DNA from: an uncultured Saprospiraceae bacterium
GTDB lineage: Bacteria > Bacteroidota > Bacteroidia > Chitinophagales > Saprospiraceae
Assembly: GCA_937926205.1 (NCBI GenBank)
Contig: CALEYL010000075.1
Location: 62,001 to 126,000, forward strand
Reading direction: 5' to 3'
DNA: 64,000 bases
Every line of letters starts with the position of its first letter. Positions within the stretch are counted from its first letter, which is position 1. Under the pieces are notes generated by a model. The model was not told where the DNA came from. It ran no database searches and worked only from the letters and a program-made list of their open reading frames with translations. Below are positions 1 to 8,854 of the stretch, one piece after another. A program made the position numbers and the translations under genes.

Positions 1-355
1 CCCCGTCAACCATGATCAGCACACTCGTCACACCGTGGTCATCACAGCGTTGCTTCAATGCGGCGAGGTATTTTTTGTCTTCGGCTTTGTCCTTGAAAAA
101 TTGATTAACATACTCTACTCCGTCAATGCCAAATTCATTTCTGGCCTTTACCGGAAAATCGAGGTTGTCAAATTCTTTTGCAAAAAGCGCTTTGTGAAGG
201 GACCACTCTGCCAATGAAATTTTAAAAAACATAGTTACGGGTTTTGTCATGTTCGCCTGCGTCGTTTTAGGACTGCAGGCAGCTAAAATAGAGGCGCTCA
301 AAGAGCCGCCAAGGGTGGCAATGCCAAGAGAACGGAGAAATTCCTGACGATTCAT
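1..355 (-). CDS. Sugar phosphate isomerase/epimerase-like lipoprotein (3' end outside window)
   Basis: Reading leftward from the ATG at 355, the frame is open to the window edge (118 codons, no stop). The N-terminus MNRQEFLRSLGIATLGG is followed by a hydrophobic stretch and an ILAAC lipobox, so this is an exported, probably outer-membrane lipoprotein; the NRQEFLR...LG start is also typical of twin-arginine-like leaders in Bacteroidota sugar-isomerase relatives. The mature part (KISLAEWSLHKALF...LDFPVKARNEFGIDGVEYVNQFF) looks like the first beta-alpha units of the xylose-isomerase-like TIM barrel. Substrate cannot be told. It reads in the same direction as the downstream-lying galactanase gene, 63 bp away. 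The family call is from the N-terminal third only. Confidence 0.7.
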   Translation of the reverse strand, partial: MNRQEFLRSLGIATLGGSLSASILAACSPKTTQANMTKPVTMFFKISLAEWSLHKALFAKEFDNLDFPVKARNEFGIDGVEYVNQFFKDKAEDKKYLAALKQRCDDHGVTSVLIMVDG

Positions 356-418
356 AAGTAGATTATTTTGTTTGATGCAATGTATGGTTTGAAAATACCT
401 TCATTTGAAAAGCGCGTA

Positions 419-1492
419 TTAATCTTTAAATACGCCCATTGCAGGAAGCGCCCGCTTGTCAAAACCCCATAGCGCCATGTTTTCCCAGGAAGAACCATCT
501 GTTGCCGCACTTCCTTTATAAGCCACCCAATCCGCGCCCCAATAGCAGATTCCTACACCGTTGGAATTTGCCGACACCACTTCTTTGAGTTTGATCAAAA
601 AATTCTTCTGCCCCTCGCCGGTAGCCGGATAATCCGGGTGCAACTGGTCAGCCAGTCCGATTATATTATTGGTCTGATCATTCCAGGTAAGCGTAAAAGG
701 GTAAGCCGTTTCAGCGATGACGATTTTTTTATTAAACCGGCTGGACAACAAAGACAGGTTAAGATCCAGCAGGAAAAAGCTTTTGCCGTGCCAGAAAGGA
801 TAATACGACAAGGCGATCATGTCGAAGTCCAGGTTTTCAAGCTGTGTAAAAAAAATCACCGCATTTTCATGTCCGGCGTAGTGAAGCATAATGCGGGTAT
901 TGGGGGCATGGTCGCGAACCGCCAGGATGCCCTGACTGAGCAAAGCTTTCATTTGTTCCGGATTGGAAATACGGCCTTCCGGCCAAAGCAATCCTCCGTT
1001 GATTTCATTGCCTATCTGAATAAAATCCGGCTGGATTTCGGAAACCGCTTTTTGGGTAAACTGATAAACGCTGTCCTTGAGCGCTTCAAAACCAACGCCC
1101 TGCCACGCTGCAGGTTTGGTTTGACTGCCGGGATCTGCCCAGGTATCCGAATAGTGCGGGCAAAGCCATACTTTCATCCCCCGGCTCTTTACTTCTGCTG
1201 CAAAAGCTTTTACCTGCTGAAAACCGGAAAGTGCTGTCGCCGGTTGGTTCCACAATCTGATCCGGATGGTGTTGACGCCGGCATTTTGCAAAGTAGCGAG
1301 CATGTCTTCAGCCTGACCATCCGCGTTTTGAGCGATAAAACCGGAAGCCCGGATTTCGGGAATAAAAGAAGCATCTACTGCTTTGATTTCCAAGGGGTCG
1401 GGGTTTTCAACAGGGCAACAGGTTTCTTTCTTATTACAGGAAAACAAAAATATTACACCCAAAAAAATGGCTATTTTTTTGAAAACCACCAT
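419..1492 (-). CDS. Glycoside hydrolase family 53, arabinogalactan endo-beta-1,4-galactanase
   Basis: A 357-residue exported lipoprotein that should cleave beta-1,4-galactan side chains of pectin. I chose the ATG at 1492 because the next residues form a clean lipoprotein signal (MVVFKKIAIFLGVIFLFSC); an upstream ATG at 1540 would put 16 extra polar residues in front. The chain then follows the GH53 TIM-barrel pattern: ASGFIAQNADG, NTIRIRLWNQP, MKVWLCPHYSDTWADPGSQ, and IQIGNEINGGLLWPEG. The Glu in GNEING (about residue 163) fits the acid/base and the Glu in IAETAYPF (about 261) the nucleophile. The cluster VGICYWGADW near the C-terminus is also typical. It is divergent from the TonB-dependent receptor at 1559, which could import the released oligosaccharides; that link is inference. 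Confidence 0.9.
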   Translation of the reverse strand: MVVFKKIAIFLGVIFLFSCNKKETCCPVENPDPLEIKAVDASFIPEIRASGFIAQNADGQAEDMLATLQNAGVNTIRIRLWNQPATALSGFQQVKAFAAEVKSRGMKVWLCPHYSDTWADPGSQTKPAAWQGVGFEALKDSVYQFTQKAVSEIQPDFIQIGNEINGGLLWPEGRISNPEQMKALLSQGILAVRDHAPNTRIMLHYAGHENAVIFFTQLENLDFDMIALSYYPFWHGKSFFLLDLNLSLLSSRFNKKIVIAETAYPFTLTWNDQTNNIIGLADQLHPDYPATGEGQKNFLIKLKEVVSANSNGVGICYWGADWVAYKGSAATDGSSWENMALWGFDKRALPAMGVFKD

Positions 1493-1558
1493 ATTGAAAT
1501 GAATTTTGATCACTTTTGAAAGTGATTTATCGATCAACAAGAACTCTAAAAGTACAAA

Positions 1559-3643
1559 ATGTTAAAAAACCCGGTACTTTTCTTTTTTTCAGGCATTTCG
1601 TTTCTTTCCGGGGCCGTCAATGGTCACGGTCAGTCTGCTGCCGATACGCTGCGCATGGATACCTTGCCCGCAGTGGAAATCACGGCGGCGAGGAGTACCG
1701 AAAAATCAGACGAATCTGCCCTGGCAGTTTCCGTTATGGATGCGGGCCGCATACGAATTGCCCAGCCTCAGTTGACGCTTGCAGAGAGCCTGCCCGCTAT
1801 TCCCGGCGTTTTTGTGCTTGACGATGCCAATTTCTCACAGGACCTGCGCATATCCATCCGCGGTTTTGGCGCCCGCGCCGGCTTTGGAATCCGGGGCATT
1901 AAAGTCTTGCTCGATGGCATTCCGGAATCCACGCCCGATGGCCAGGCTCAGGTTGACAACCTCGATCCGGCCATGTTGCAGCGCATCGAAGTGCTCCGGG
2001 GCGGGTCTTCCGGACTATACGGCAATGCTTCTGGCGGGGTACTGAACCTGACAACCGACGATGTAGCTGATCGAAAACACCTCTCGCTTCGCGTGGCGTT
2101 TGGTTCTTTTGGATTCCGGCAATGGCATGCTAAAGGAGGATTCCGGAGCGGGCGCGCTGCATTCAACATGGGCGTGACCCACGTTAGTATGGAAGGCTAC
2201 CGACACCATTCGGGGATGAAGTCTACTTTAGCAACCTTAAAAATGAAATGGTCGCCGGCAGCAGATTCGAGTTTTGCACTGACACTACTGGCCAACTATA
2301 CCAACAGTCCGCAGGCAGACGACCCCGGTTCCTTAAACAGGACGCAGGACAGCATCAACCGCCGGGCCGCCCTCCCGGCGAATCTGACTTACCAGGCTGG
2401 TGAATCGCTTCAACAGGGCCGGTTGGCGGTGATTCTGGATAAAAAGTTCTCCCGGCAAACCCGGCTCAATGTGCGTTTGTGGTCTGCCCTTCGCGACTTC
2501 CAAAACTTTCTGCCGTTTCGATCGGGCGGACAAGTTGACCTGTCGCGCCTGACGCTTGGCGGTATGGTCCAATTCGAAACAGACAGCCGGGCATTAAACC
2601 GGGCACGACAACCCCGGTACCGGTTTGCTGCAGGTGTGGAAGTGGATTGGCTGGGCGACGAACGCAAGCGTTTTGACAACGAAGAAGGCCTGCGCGGGAT
2701 GCTCGCATTTCAGCAAAAGGAAGTTTTCAGCAGCAGCGGTGCTTATGTCATTGGGCATTGGCGGCCTCAGGCAAAGCTGACCGTTTCCGGCGGGTTGCGC
2801 GCCGACTTGATTCGACTGCGTGTAAGCGATCGTTTTTTGAGTGATGGCGACCAATCGGGCAATCGCGCTTACGAGCAAATCAGCCCCTGGGTCGGCGCAG
2901 CCTGGCGCATCCGCCCGCGCCTCAATGTTTATGGCAACCTGACCACCAATTTTGAGACACCGGCACTCATTGAGCTGTCCAACAACCCCGATGGAAGCGG
3001 CGGGTTTGCCCAAAACCTCGAAGCTCAACGCACTTTATCGGGCGAAATCGGCATCCGCAGCCGGGGACGAAAGCAACTGAGTTGGGAAATTGCCGTCTTC
3101 CAGGCCAGAACCCGGGGCGAGCTCAGTCCTTTTGAATTGCCGGATCAACCGGGTCGTACCTTTTACCGGAATGCAGGATACACCAATCGGCGTGGCGTTG
3201 AAGCGGCATTGGGTTTTACGCCATTCAAAGGCATGTCGCTGTGGATGAACTATACCTGGTCTGAATTTATTTTTGGAAAATATGTAACCGGAGGAACCGA
3301 CTTTGGAGGTAAAGCGCTCCCCGGATTACCGCGCCACAATGGGCAGATCAGTGCAAAATACCAGGAAAATGGCGGTTTTTTCGGACAAGTTTCCGGGCGC
3401 TTTACCGGGCGTTTTTATGCTGACAACGCCAATGCCGTCAGCATCCGGCCAACGGCTGTTATCAATGCCAGAATCGGTTGGCGCGGACTTCTGGACAAGG
3501 TATTGTGCGAAGTATTTTTAGGATCAGACAATTTCGGAAATACCCGGATTTACAACAACATCCGGATCAATGCCGGCGGAGGGCGCTATTTTGAATCCGG
3601 CGCCGGCAGAAGCTTTTTTGCGGGGGTGCAACTGGGGTTTTGA
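1559..3643 (+). CDS. TonB-dependent outer-membrane receptor
   Basis: A 694-residue outer-membrane transporter. A signal peptide (about residues 1-25, FFFSGISFLSGAVNGHGQS) is followed by a plug domain: LPAVEITAAR, SLPAIPGVFVLDDANFSQDLRISIRGFGARAGFGIRGIKVLLDG and IDNL/VDNLDPAMLQRIEVLRGGSSGLYGNASGGVLNL are the classic plug motifs. The remainder is beta-strand-rich barrel ending in an aromatic-terminated strand (FFAGVQLGF). There is no N-terminal carboxypeptidase-like domain and no SusD partner next door, so this is the siderophore/vitamin-type architecture rather than SusC. The ligand is unknown. It is transcribed divergently from the galactanase gene with 66 bp between the starts. Confidence 0.9.
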   Translation: MLKNPVLFFFSGISFLSGAVNGHGQSAADTLRMDTLPAVEITAARSTEKSDESALAVSVMDAGRIRIAQPQLTLAESLPAIPGVFVLDDANFSQDLRISIRGFGARAGFGIRGIKVLLDGIPESTPDGQAQVDNLDPAMLQRIEVLRGGSSGLYGNASGGVLNLTTDDVADRKHLSLRVAFGSFGFRQWHAKGGFRSGRAAFNMGVTHVSMEGYRHHSGMKSTLATLKMKWSPAADSSFALTLLANYTNSPQADDPGSLNRTQDSINRRAALPANLTYQAGESLQQGRLAVILDKKFSRQTRLNVRLWSALRDFQNFLPFRSGGQVDLSRLTLGGMVQFETDSRALNRARQPRYRFAAGVEVDWLGDERKRFDNEEGLRGMLAFQQKEVFSSSGAYVIGHWRPQAKLTVSGGLRADLIRLRVSDRFLSDGDQSGNRAYEQISPWVGAAWRIRPRLNVYGNLTTNFETPALIELSNNPDGSGGFAQNLEAQRTLSGEIGIRSRGRKQLSWEIAVFQARTRGELSPFELPDQPGRTFYRNAGYTNRRGVEAALGFTPFKGMSLWMNYTWSEFIFGKYVTGGTDFGGKALPGLPRHNGQISAKYQENGGFFGQVSGRFTGRFYADNANAVSIRPTAVINARIGWRGLLDKVLCEVFLGSDNFGNTRIYNNIRINAGGGRYFESGAGRSFFAGVQLGF

Positions 3644-3703
3644 ATAGAATTGTCAAGGCCCCCCTTTAAGGCTTTTTTATTGATGATTGATGATTACATG
3701 ATT

Positions 3704-3724
3704 CCTGCCTGCCGGCAAGGCAGG
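3704..3724. repeat. Short palindromic repeat between genes
   Basis: A hairpin built on CCTGCC...GGCAGG with a TGCCGGCA core lies in the 188-bp gap after the receptor gene. A related CCTGACGGCAGTCAGG hairpin occurs at 15120-15135. Such dyads are common intergenic repeats in this phylum; a role in transcription termination is possible but there is no clear T-tract. Confidence 0.4.
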
Positions 3725-3831
3725 GATAATTGTTGATGTGGGAATACGAAATCAATGAGTCAGCTGACAATCACATCAAATATCAAGTTTCATCAATTGT
3801 CATTCATCAATTATAACCATCTCACACTACT

Positions 3832-5928
3832 ATGTTTAAATCCGCCTGTTCCCTTTCGATAATCCTCTTCAGCTTGTTTGCCTGCACAGCTGACCAGCCC
3901 GATTATTCCCAATGGACAGAATACCTTGGCGGTCCGGATCGAAACCATTATTCTACCCTGAATCAAATTACCCCACAAAATGTAACGAAGCTGAAGCTGG
4001 CCTGGTCGTACGAAGCGCCCGACAGCGGACAGATGCAAATGAGCCCCATCATCGTTGACGGCGTACTGTTTGGCGTTACAGCAACCGTGCAGGCTTTTGC
4101 TTTAGATGCTGCCACCGGAAAGGAAATCTGGCGTTTTGGCGACCCGTTGAAAGTTTGGCACAGCACCAGCCGCGGCGTCGCGTATTGGGAAAATGGCGAC
4201 GACAAACGCATCCTATATACCATCGGACCCAAACTTTATGCCTTAAACGCCAAAACCGGAAAACCCATTGAAGCATTTGGTGACAAAGGAAGCATTGACC
4301 TGCATGAAGGCCTGCCCAAAAGTGCCCGGGATAAACTCATCATTTCCAATACGCCGGGGACCATTTTTGAAAACCTCATCATCATGCCGGTTCGCGTTTC
4401 TGAAGGTGCAGATGCCGCACCCGGCGACATCCGCGCTTTTGATGTGGTGACGGGGCGTTTGGTCTGGACCTTCCACACCATCCCCTACCCTTACGAACTG
4501 GGCCACGAAACCTGGGAAAACAAAGAAACTTACCTGAACACCAGTGTTGGCGGGGCCAATAACTGGGCAGGTATGGCAGTGGATCGGAAAAGCGGGATAC
4601 TTTTTGTGCCGACAGGCTCTGCTTCGCCGGATTTTTATGGCGGACATCGCAAAGGGGCCAATCTCTATGCCAATTGCCTATTGGCACTGGACGCCCGAAC
4701 GGGAAAAAGAATCTGGCATTACCAGTTTACCCACCACGACATCTGGGACCGCGACCTGCCTGCGCCGCCCAACCTCCTCCGCGTTCGCCACTTTGGAAAG
4801 AAAATAGACGCTGTGGCACAAATTACCAAGCAGGGCTATGTTTTTCTATTTGACCGGAAGAACGGGCAACCTCTGTTCAAAATTGAAGAGGTTGAAATGC
4901 CTGCTTCCGATCTTGAAGGCGAACAAGCCTGGGCGACCCAACCCATTCCCGTTTTGCCCAAACCATTTGCCCGACAAGCCTATGAACTTACAGAAAACGA
5001 CATCAGCCCTTATGCTGAAAACCGGGAAGATTTGCTCGAGCTTTTTCGTAAATTGGACAAACGGCATCATGCACCGCCAAGTCTGGAGGGCGCCCTTCTG
5101 CTGCCTGGATATGACGGCGGAGCAGAATGGGGCGGCGCTGCTGCTGATCCCGATGATGGTATTTTGTACGTCAATGCCAACGAAATGGCCTGGATTTTGC
5201 AAATGGAAGCCAGCAGCCAGCTCTCACCCGCACTGCCTTTGGGCGAATCAACTTATCTGAATTTTTGCGCTTCCTGCCACCAGGTCAATCGATCCGGCAA
5301 TGCCCTGAGTGGCTATCCTTCCCTTGTGGATATTGGCCGGCGACGAGATCGGGCTTACATCTCAGGGCTAATCGCTTCCGGGAAAGGCATGATGCCCGGC
5401 TACCCGCAAATCAAGGCGGAAGCTAAAAACGCGCTTGTGGAATTTTTACTGGGCGAGGAGAAAAAAGAAGTTAGCGGAAATCTAGCGACAACTGTACCCG
5501 ATTTGCCTTACAAACACACCGGATACCAAAAATTTTTGGACAGCAATGGTCTTCCCGGGATATCGCCGCCATGGGGTACGCTAAACGCCATAGACCTGAA
5601 CACCGGGGCTTATCTCTGGAAAATCACGCTGGGTGATACAGATTCCTTAAAACAAAAAGGAAATCCCCCCACCGGCTGTGAAAGCTACGGCGGGCCGGTC
5701 GTCACAGCCAACGGGCTGCTTTTTATAGCCGGCGCCAAAGACGGAAAGTTCAGGGCATTTGACAAAAAAACCGGAAAATTGCTCTGGGAAACGACCTTGC
5801 CTGCACCGGCATTTGCAACACCAGCTACCTATGAAGTGAATGGAAAACAGTACATTGCCGTAGCTTGCGGCGGCGAAAAGCTGGGAACGAAAAAAGGGAA
5901 TCAGGTGGTGGCTTTTGCGTTGGAGTGA
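3832..5928 (+). CDS. PQQ-dependent dehydrogenase with embedded cytochrome c domain
   Basis: A 698-residue periplasmic lipoprotein (MFKSACSLSIILFSLFAC). It is a quinoprotein alcohol/glucose-dehydrogenase type beta-propeller: YSQWTEYLGGPDRNHYSTLNQI starts the first blade, and repeated AxDxxTGKxxW blade signatures (ALDAATGKEIWRF, ALDARTGKRIWHYQ, AIDLNTGAYLWKI, AFDKKTGKLLWET) follow. A haem c motif CASCH lies at about residues 479-483, inside the propeller sequence rather than at an end, with an axial Met likely in KGMMPGYP. Substrate oxidation would pass electrons from PQQ to this haem. The substrate cannot be told from sequence. It stands alone, followed 31 bp later by a DinB gene. Confidence 0.88.
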   Translation: MFKSACSLSIILFSLFACTADQPDYSQWTEYLGGPDRNHYSTLNQITPQNVTKLKLAWSYEAPDSGQMQMSPIIVDGVLFGVTATVQAFALDAATGKEIWRFGDPLKVWHSTSRGVAYWENGDDKRILYTIGPKLYALNAKTGKPIEAFGDKGSIDLHEGLPKSARDKLIISNTPGTIFENLIIMPVRVSEGADAAPGDIRAFDVVTGRLVWTFHTIPYPYELGHETWENKETYLNTSVGGANNWAGMAVDRKSGILFVPTGSASPDFYGGHRKGANLYANCLLALDARTGKRIWHYQFTHHDIWDRDLPAPPNLLRVRHFGKKIDAVAQITKQGYVFLFDRKNGQPLFKIEEVEMPASDLEGEQAWATQPIPVLPKPFARQAYELTENDISPYAENREDLLELFRKLDKRHHAPPSLEGALLLPGYDGGAEWGGAAADPDDGILYVNANEMAWILQMEASSQLSPALPLGESTYLNFCASCHQVNRSGNALSGYPSLVDIGRRRDRAYISGLIASGKGMMPGYPQIKAEAKNALVEFLLGEEKKEVSGNLATTVPDLPYKHTGYQKFLDSNGLPGISPPWGTLNAIDLNTGAYLWKITLGDTDSLKQKGNPPTGCESYGGPVVTANGLLFIAGAKDGKFRAFDKKTGKLLWETTLPAPAFATPATYEVNGKQYIAVACGGEKLGTKKGNQVVAFALE

Positions 5929-5959
5929 CACTTTATTTATTTTTTCAAATGAGAATACC

Positions 5960-6469
5960 ATGTACCGCACAAACTGGTTTGACCGAAAATTTCCTCCCAT
6001 CGTTGACAACGGCCTGTTTCCAGGCATTCTGGAAAGGCTGGAGGGGACTCCTGCGCGCTTAAAAGACAAAATCAGCCGCATCCAGAACAATCTGACCTTT
6101 TCTCCCAATGGAAAATGGAGTATCCAAATGGAAGTGGGACATTTGATCGATCTGGAGCCGCTTTGGCGCGAGCGGGCTTTGCAGATTATTGGCAACCAGC
6201 GCGAATTACAGGTCGCAGATCTGACCAACAGAAAAACCCATGAAACAGACTACGACAACATGGACATGGAGGTGCTGCTGGCTCAATTTACTGACCTGAG
6301 GGACGATCTGATGACAGTGCTGCGATCTGTTGCAGAAGAAGACCTGGAGAAAACCGCCGTTCATCCCAGACTGAAAACGCCGATGAAGTTGATAGATCTG
6401 GCTTTTTTTGTGGCAGAACACGACGATCACCATCTGGCGCAAATGACGATTTTAACTGAATTAAAATAA
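5960..6469 (+). CDS. DinB-family protein
   Basis: A 169-residue protein starting at MYRTNWFDRKFPP; an upstream in-frame ATG at 5915 lies inside the end of the preceding gene and is less likely. The four-helix DinB/YfiT metal-binding fold is suggested by the histidines in EVGHLIDLE and EHDDHHLAQ, which occupy the positions of the DinB metal triad. DinB-like proteins include thiol transferases and uncharacterised stress proteins; no specific reaction is claimed. The next gene starts 4 bp after the stop, so the two are probably co-transcribed. Confidence 0.8.
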   Translation: MYRTNWFDRKFPPIVDNGLFPGILERLEGTPARLKDKISRIQNNLTFSPNGKWSIQMEVGHLIDLEPLWRERALQIIGNQRELQVADLTNRKTHETDYDNMDMEVLLAQFTDLRDDLMTVLRSVAEEDLEKTAVHPRLKTPMKLIDLAFFVAEHDDHHLAQMTILTELK

Positions 6470-6473
6470 GTTC

Positions 6474-7211
6474 ATGCACCTGATTATTTTCGACTTAGAC
6501 GGAACACTCGTTCACTCCGACCGCCGCGACAGCAACTACTTTGCCCAGGCTTACGAAAGCATTTATCAAAAACCTTTCCCGACGATAGACTGGACGAAAT
6601 ACCCACATGTGACCGACACCACCATTTTCCAAAGTGTTATCCATCAACATTTTGAACGAAGTCCGGCTGACGAAGAAGTTACGGTTTTCCAGCAACACTA
6701 TATTGCCTTACTGGAAGCTGGTCGCAGGCAAAGCCCTGAACATTTTCAAAGCATCCCCGGCGCACAGACCATGATGGCACATTTGCATGCTGCTCCGGAA
6801 CAATACCGCACTTGTCTGGCAACAGGCGGCTGGCAGGCGCCGGCAGCAGTTAAACTCCGGCACGTTGGCTTGTTGTCGGATCGCCTCGGTATTCACGGCG
6901 CCGACGGGAAAGTCACCCGGGAAGCCATCCTTAATGAAGCCATAGCAAACGCCGGCGGACCGGAACGCTACACCAAAATCGTCTATGTCGGCGACGCCGA
7001 ATGGGATGTTACCACCACGCGCAACCTGCAACTCGATTTCGTGGGCATCCGCTGGCGGGGCGATACAGCTGTGCTTCAGGAGGCCGGCGCAACACAGGTC
7101 ATCACCAATTTTCTCGACCTGGATGTTTTTTTTCAGGCCCTCCAAGCAGCAACGCCCCCGGCTGAATTACAGGGAAATGCGAGAAAATTTTCTTTCGAAG
7201 ATTGCGCCTAA
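6474..7211 (+). CDS. HAD-superfamily phosphatase (phosphoglycolate phosphatase-like)
   Basis: A 245-residue cytosolic hydrolase of the haloacid dehalogenase superfamily. The nucleophile motif IFDLDGTLVHSD is at the N-terminus, an alpha-helical C1 cap follows (residues about 15-90), motif II is TCLATGGW, a lysine follows in the KLRHVG/KVTRE region, and motif IV is IVYVGDAEWDV. The last 20 residues are not conserved HAD sequence. Substrate unknown. It begins 4 bp after the DinB gene and is the last gene before tRNA-Lys. Confidence 0.85.
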   Translation: MHLIIFDLDGTLVHSDRRDSNYFAQAYESIYQKPFPTIDWTKYPHVTDTTIFQSVIHQHFERSPADEEVTVFQQHYIALLEAGRRQSPEHFQSIPGAQTMMAHLHAAPEQYRTCLATGGWQAPAAVKLRHVGLLSDRLGIHGADGKVTREAILNEAIANAGGPERYTKIVYVGDAEWDVTTTRNLQLDFVGIRWRGDTAVLQEAGATQVITNFLDLDVFFQALQAATPPAELQGNARKFSFEDCA

Positions 7212-7245
7212 ACAGGGCAAAAAGAAAAAATTATTTCTCTAAGGC

Positions 7246-7275
7246 TTTGATTTCAACACAATCGCTATATATTTG
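7246..7275 (+). promoter_or_regulatory. Bacteroidota-type promoter for tRNA-Lys
   Basis: TTTG at 7246-7249 and TATATTTG at 7268-7275 are separated by 18 bp. This matches the -33 TTTG / -7 TAnnTTTG pattern of the phylum's main sigma factor, 46 bp before the tRNA. Confidence 0.7.
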
Positions 7276-7321
7276 CATCGCTTTTGAAAAAAGGGAGGGA
7301 AATTCTTCCGAAAATTAAACC

Positions 7322-7394
7322 GATCTCGTAGCTCAGCTGGTAGAGCACTTGACTTTTAATCAAGGTGTCCTGGGTTCGAATCCCAGCGGGATCA
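7322..7394 (+). tRNA. tRNA-Lys (UUU)
   Basis: A 73-nt cloverleaf. The acceptor arm GATCTCG pairs with CGGGATC, the D-arm is GCTCAGCTGGTAGAGC, the anticodon stem CTTGA/TCAAG encloses anticodon TTT, and the T-arm is CTGGGTTCGAATCCCAG. The discriminator base is A; CCA is not encoded. It is followed directly by an integrase gene, which makes the tRNA 3' end the likely integration site. Confidence 0.95.
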
Positions 7395-7401
7395 CATTTT
7401 A

Positions 7402-7429
7402 GTGTTCACACGTGTTTGTGGGTGTTCAC
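7402..7429. repeat. Paired GTGTTCAC motifs beside the tRNA (possible recombinase arm sites)
   Basis: GTGTTCAC occurs at 7402-7409 and 7422-7429, 8 bp after the tRNA end and before the integrase gene. Paired short direct repeats in this place would suit arm-type binding sites of a tyrosine recombinase. This is inference from position. Confidence 0.35.
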
Positions 7430-7582
7430 TAATGACAACCTAAAGTGTTGTCTTTCAATCAGTAAAGCCAAAAGGGCTTTGTTTTCAATACTTCGCGGGT
7501 TTCAGAAATGTTGTACTCATTTAGTTACTCTGTTTGTACGGTGTGCATGGTTGACACTTTTTGTCATCGAACAAGGCAGGTT

Positions 7583-8854
7583 ATGAAAATGTACAATAAA
7601 ATCAAGTACCGCCTGGTCTACAACCGAACCAACTTCCTTAATCAGGATGGCACTGCCCTTGTCCAAATTAAGGCCTACCAGGATCGAAAGTGCCGCTTTT
7701 TTTCTACTGATGTGTATGTGGAGCCCAAATATTGGGACAAATCGTACCGCTGCATTAAAAGCAGCCATCCACTTCACCTGGAGCTCAACGATCGCCTTTC
7801 AAAATTAGTCACGCAATTAGAACGCAATGAGCTGCGGATCATTAACCAGACCGGCTATTGTCCCCTTGCCAAATTGGTTCTGAAGAGTGAACTGACGCCT
7901 GAGAGCAGCATCTATTCTTTTACGGATTTCTTCCGCCAGGAAATAGCAATTTCCACGATCAAGCCTGAATCGTTAAAGAATCAACAAACGACGTTCAACA
8001 AACTCTGCGAGTATCAGAAAGTCATCTGGTTTGAGGAGCTGACCCTGGATTTTATTCACGGATTTGACCGATTCCTCCGCAAGCAGAAACTGGGATTGAA
8101 CACCATCCAGAAGCACCATAAAAACATGCAGAAGTATGTTTCCTTGGCCATAGGCAAGGAACACCTCCAACCTGGTAAAAATCCTTATCTGCGGTTCAGG
8201 CCAAAAGGCGAAGAACCAAGCCGGATTTTCCTCCGGGAAGGCGATCTGGATAAGTTAGAGCAGCTGACGTTCTCCAAAAGCCAGGACCATTTAGCTCGCG
8301 TCCGCGATTTTTTTCTCATGCTTTGTTATACAGGCTTGCGATTCAGTGATTTGTGTGCCATTCGCCCTTGTGACATTGAGGAAACCTCTGAAAACAGACT
8401 CCTTTTAACTCAAAAAGCGCGTAAGACCGGCAAAGGATATACCCTGCCTTTGCATCTGTTATTCCCCCAGCAACCTGGCGCACCATCCCGGCCCGAAGCA
8501 ATATTGAAGCGGATATTAAAAGAAAATGCCGTACTTTTCGGGGGCGCAGGGCGTAAACTGCCACTTTTCGGCATCACGTGCAACCAGGTTTTTAACCGGA
8601 AAGTAAAGGAAGTGGCCGCACTGGCCGGAATAGACAAGCAAGTTAGCTCGCATTGCGGGCGCCGGACTTTCGCGACCATACTGGCTACCAAAGTACAGAT
8701 GCCGACCTTGCAAAAATTATTACAACATGCCACACTGGACATGACGAAAGTCTACGTCCAGTTGAGCAATCAACAAGTAGAAAAAGAACTCCGTGATGCA
8801 TACTGGACCGAGCGGGAAAAAGAAGAAGATTTCAATACGGTTCGTGCCGAATAA
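7583..8854 (+). CDS. Tyrosine recombinase/integrase (Bacteroidota element type)
   Basis: A 423-residue site-specific recombinase, taken to start at MKMYNKIKYRLVYNR (7583) because the frame upstream (7508) has no sensible N-terminus and AGGCAGG precedes this ATG. Residues about 5-70 form the arm DNA-binding domain (LVYNRTNFLNQDGTALVQIKAYQDRKCRFFSTDVYVEPKYWD), then a SAM-like core-binding domain (FTDFFRQEI...LDFIHGFDRFLRK), then the catalytic domain with Arg in CYTGLRFSDL, His-x-x-Arg in SSHCGRRTFA, and Tyr in DMTKVYVQLS. All catalytic residues are present. It lies 188 bp from tRNA-Lys and presumably inserted the following element there. Confidence 0.93.
   Translation: MKMYNKIKYRLVYNRTNFLNQDGTALVQIKAYQDRKCRFFSTDVYVEPKYWDKSYRCIKSSHPLHLELNDRLSKLVTQLERNELRIINQTGYCPLAKLVLKSELTPESSIYSFTDFFRQEIAISTIKPESLKNQQTTFNKLCEYQKVIWFEELTLDFIHGFDRFLRKQKLGLNTIQKHHKNMQKYVSLAIGKEHLQPGKNPYLRFRPKGEEPSRIFLREGDLDKLEQLTFSKSQDHLARVRDFFLMLCYTGLRFSDLCAIRPCDIEETSENRLLLTQKARKTGKGYTLPLHLLFPQQPGAPSRPEAILKRILKENAVLFGGAGRKLPLFGITCNQVFNRKVKEVAALAGIDKQVSSHCGRRTFATILATKVQMPTLQKLLQHATLDMTKVYVQLSNQQVEKELRDAYWTEREKEEDFNTVRAE

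Noticed and set aside
638..1519. 293-codon frame opposite the galactanase gene
   Set aside because: Antisense shadow of a well-supported GH53 gene; no domain signature.
2594..3028. 144-codon frame opposite the TonB-dependent receptor
   Set aside because: Antisense shadow in GC-rich coding DNA.
3644..3700. Rho-independent terminator after the TonB receptor gene
   Set aside because: There is a T-run after AAGGC, but the possible stem is only three base pairs.
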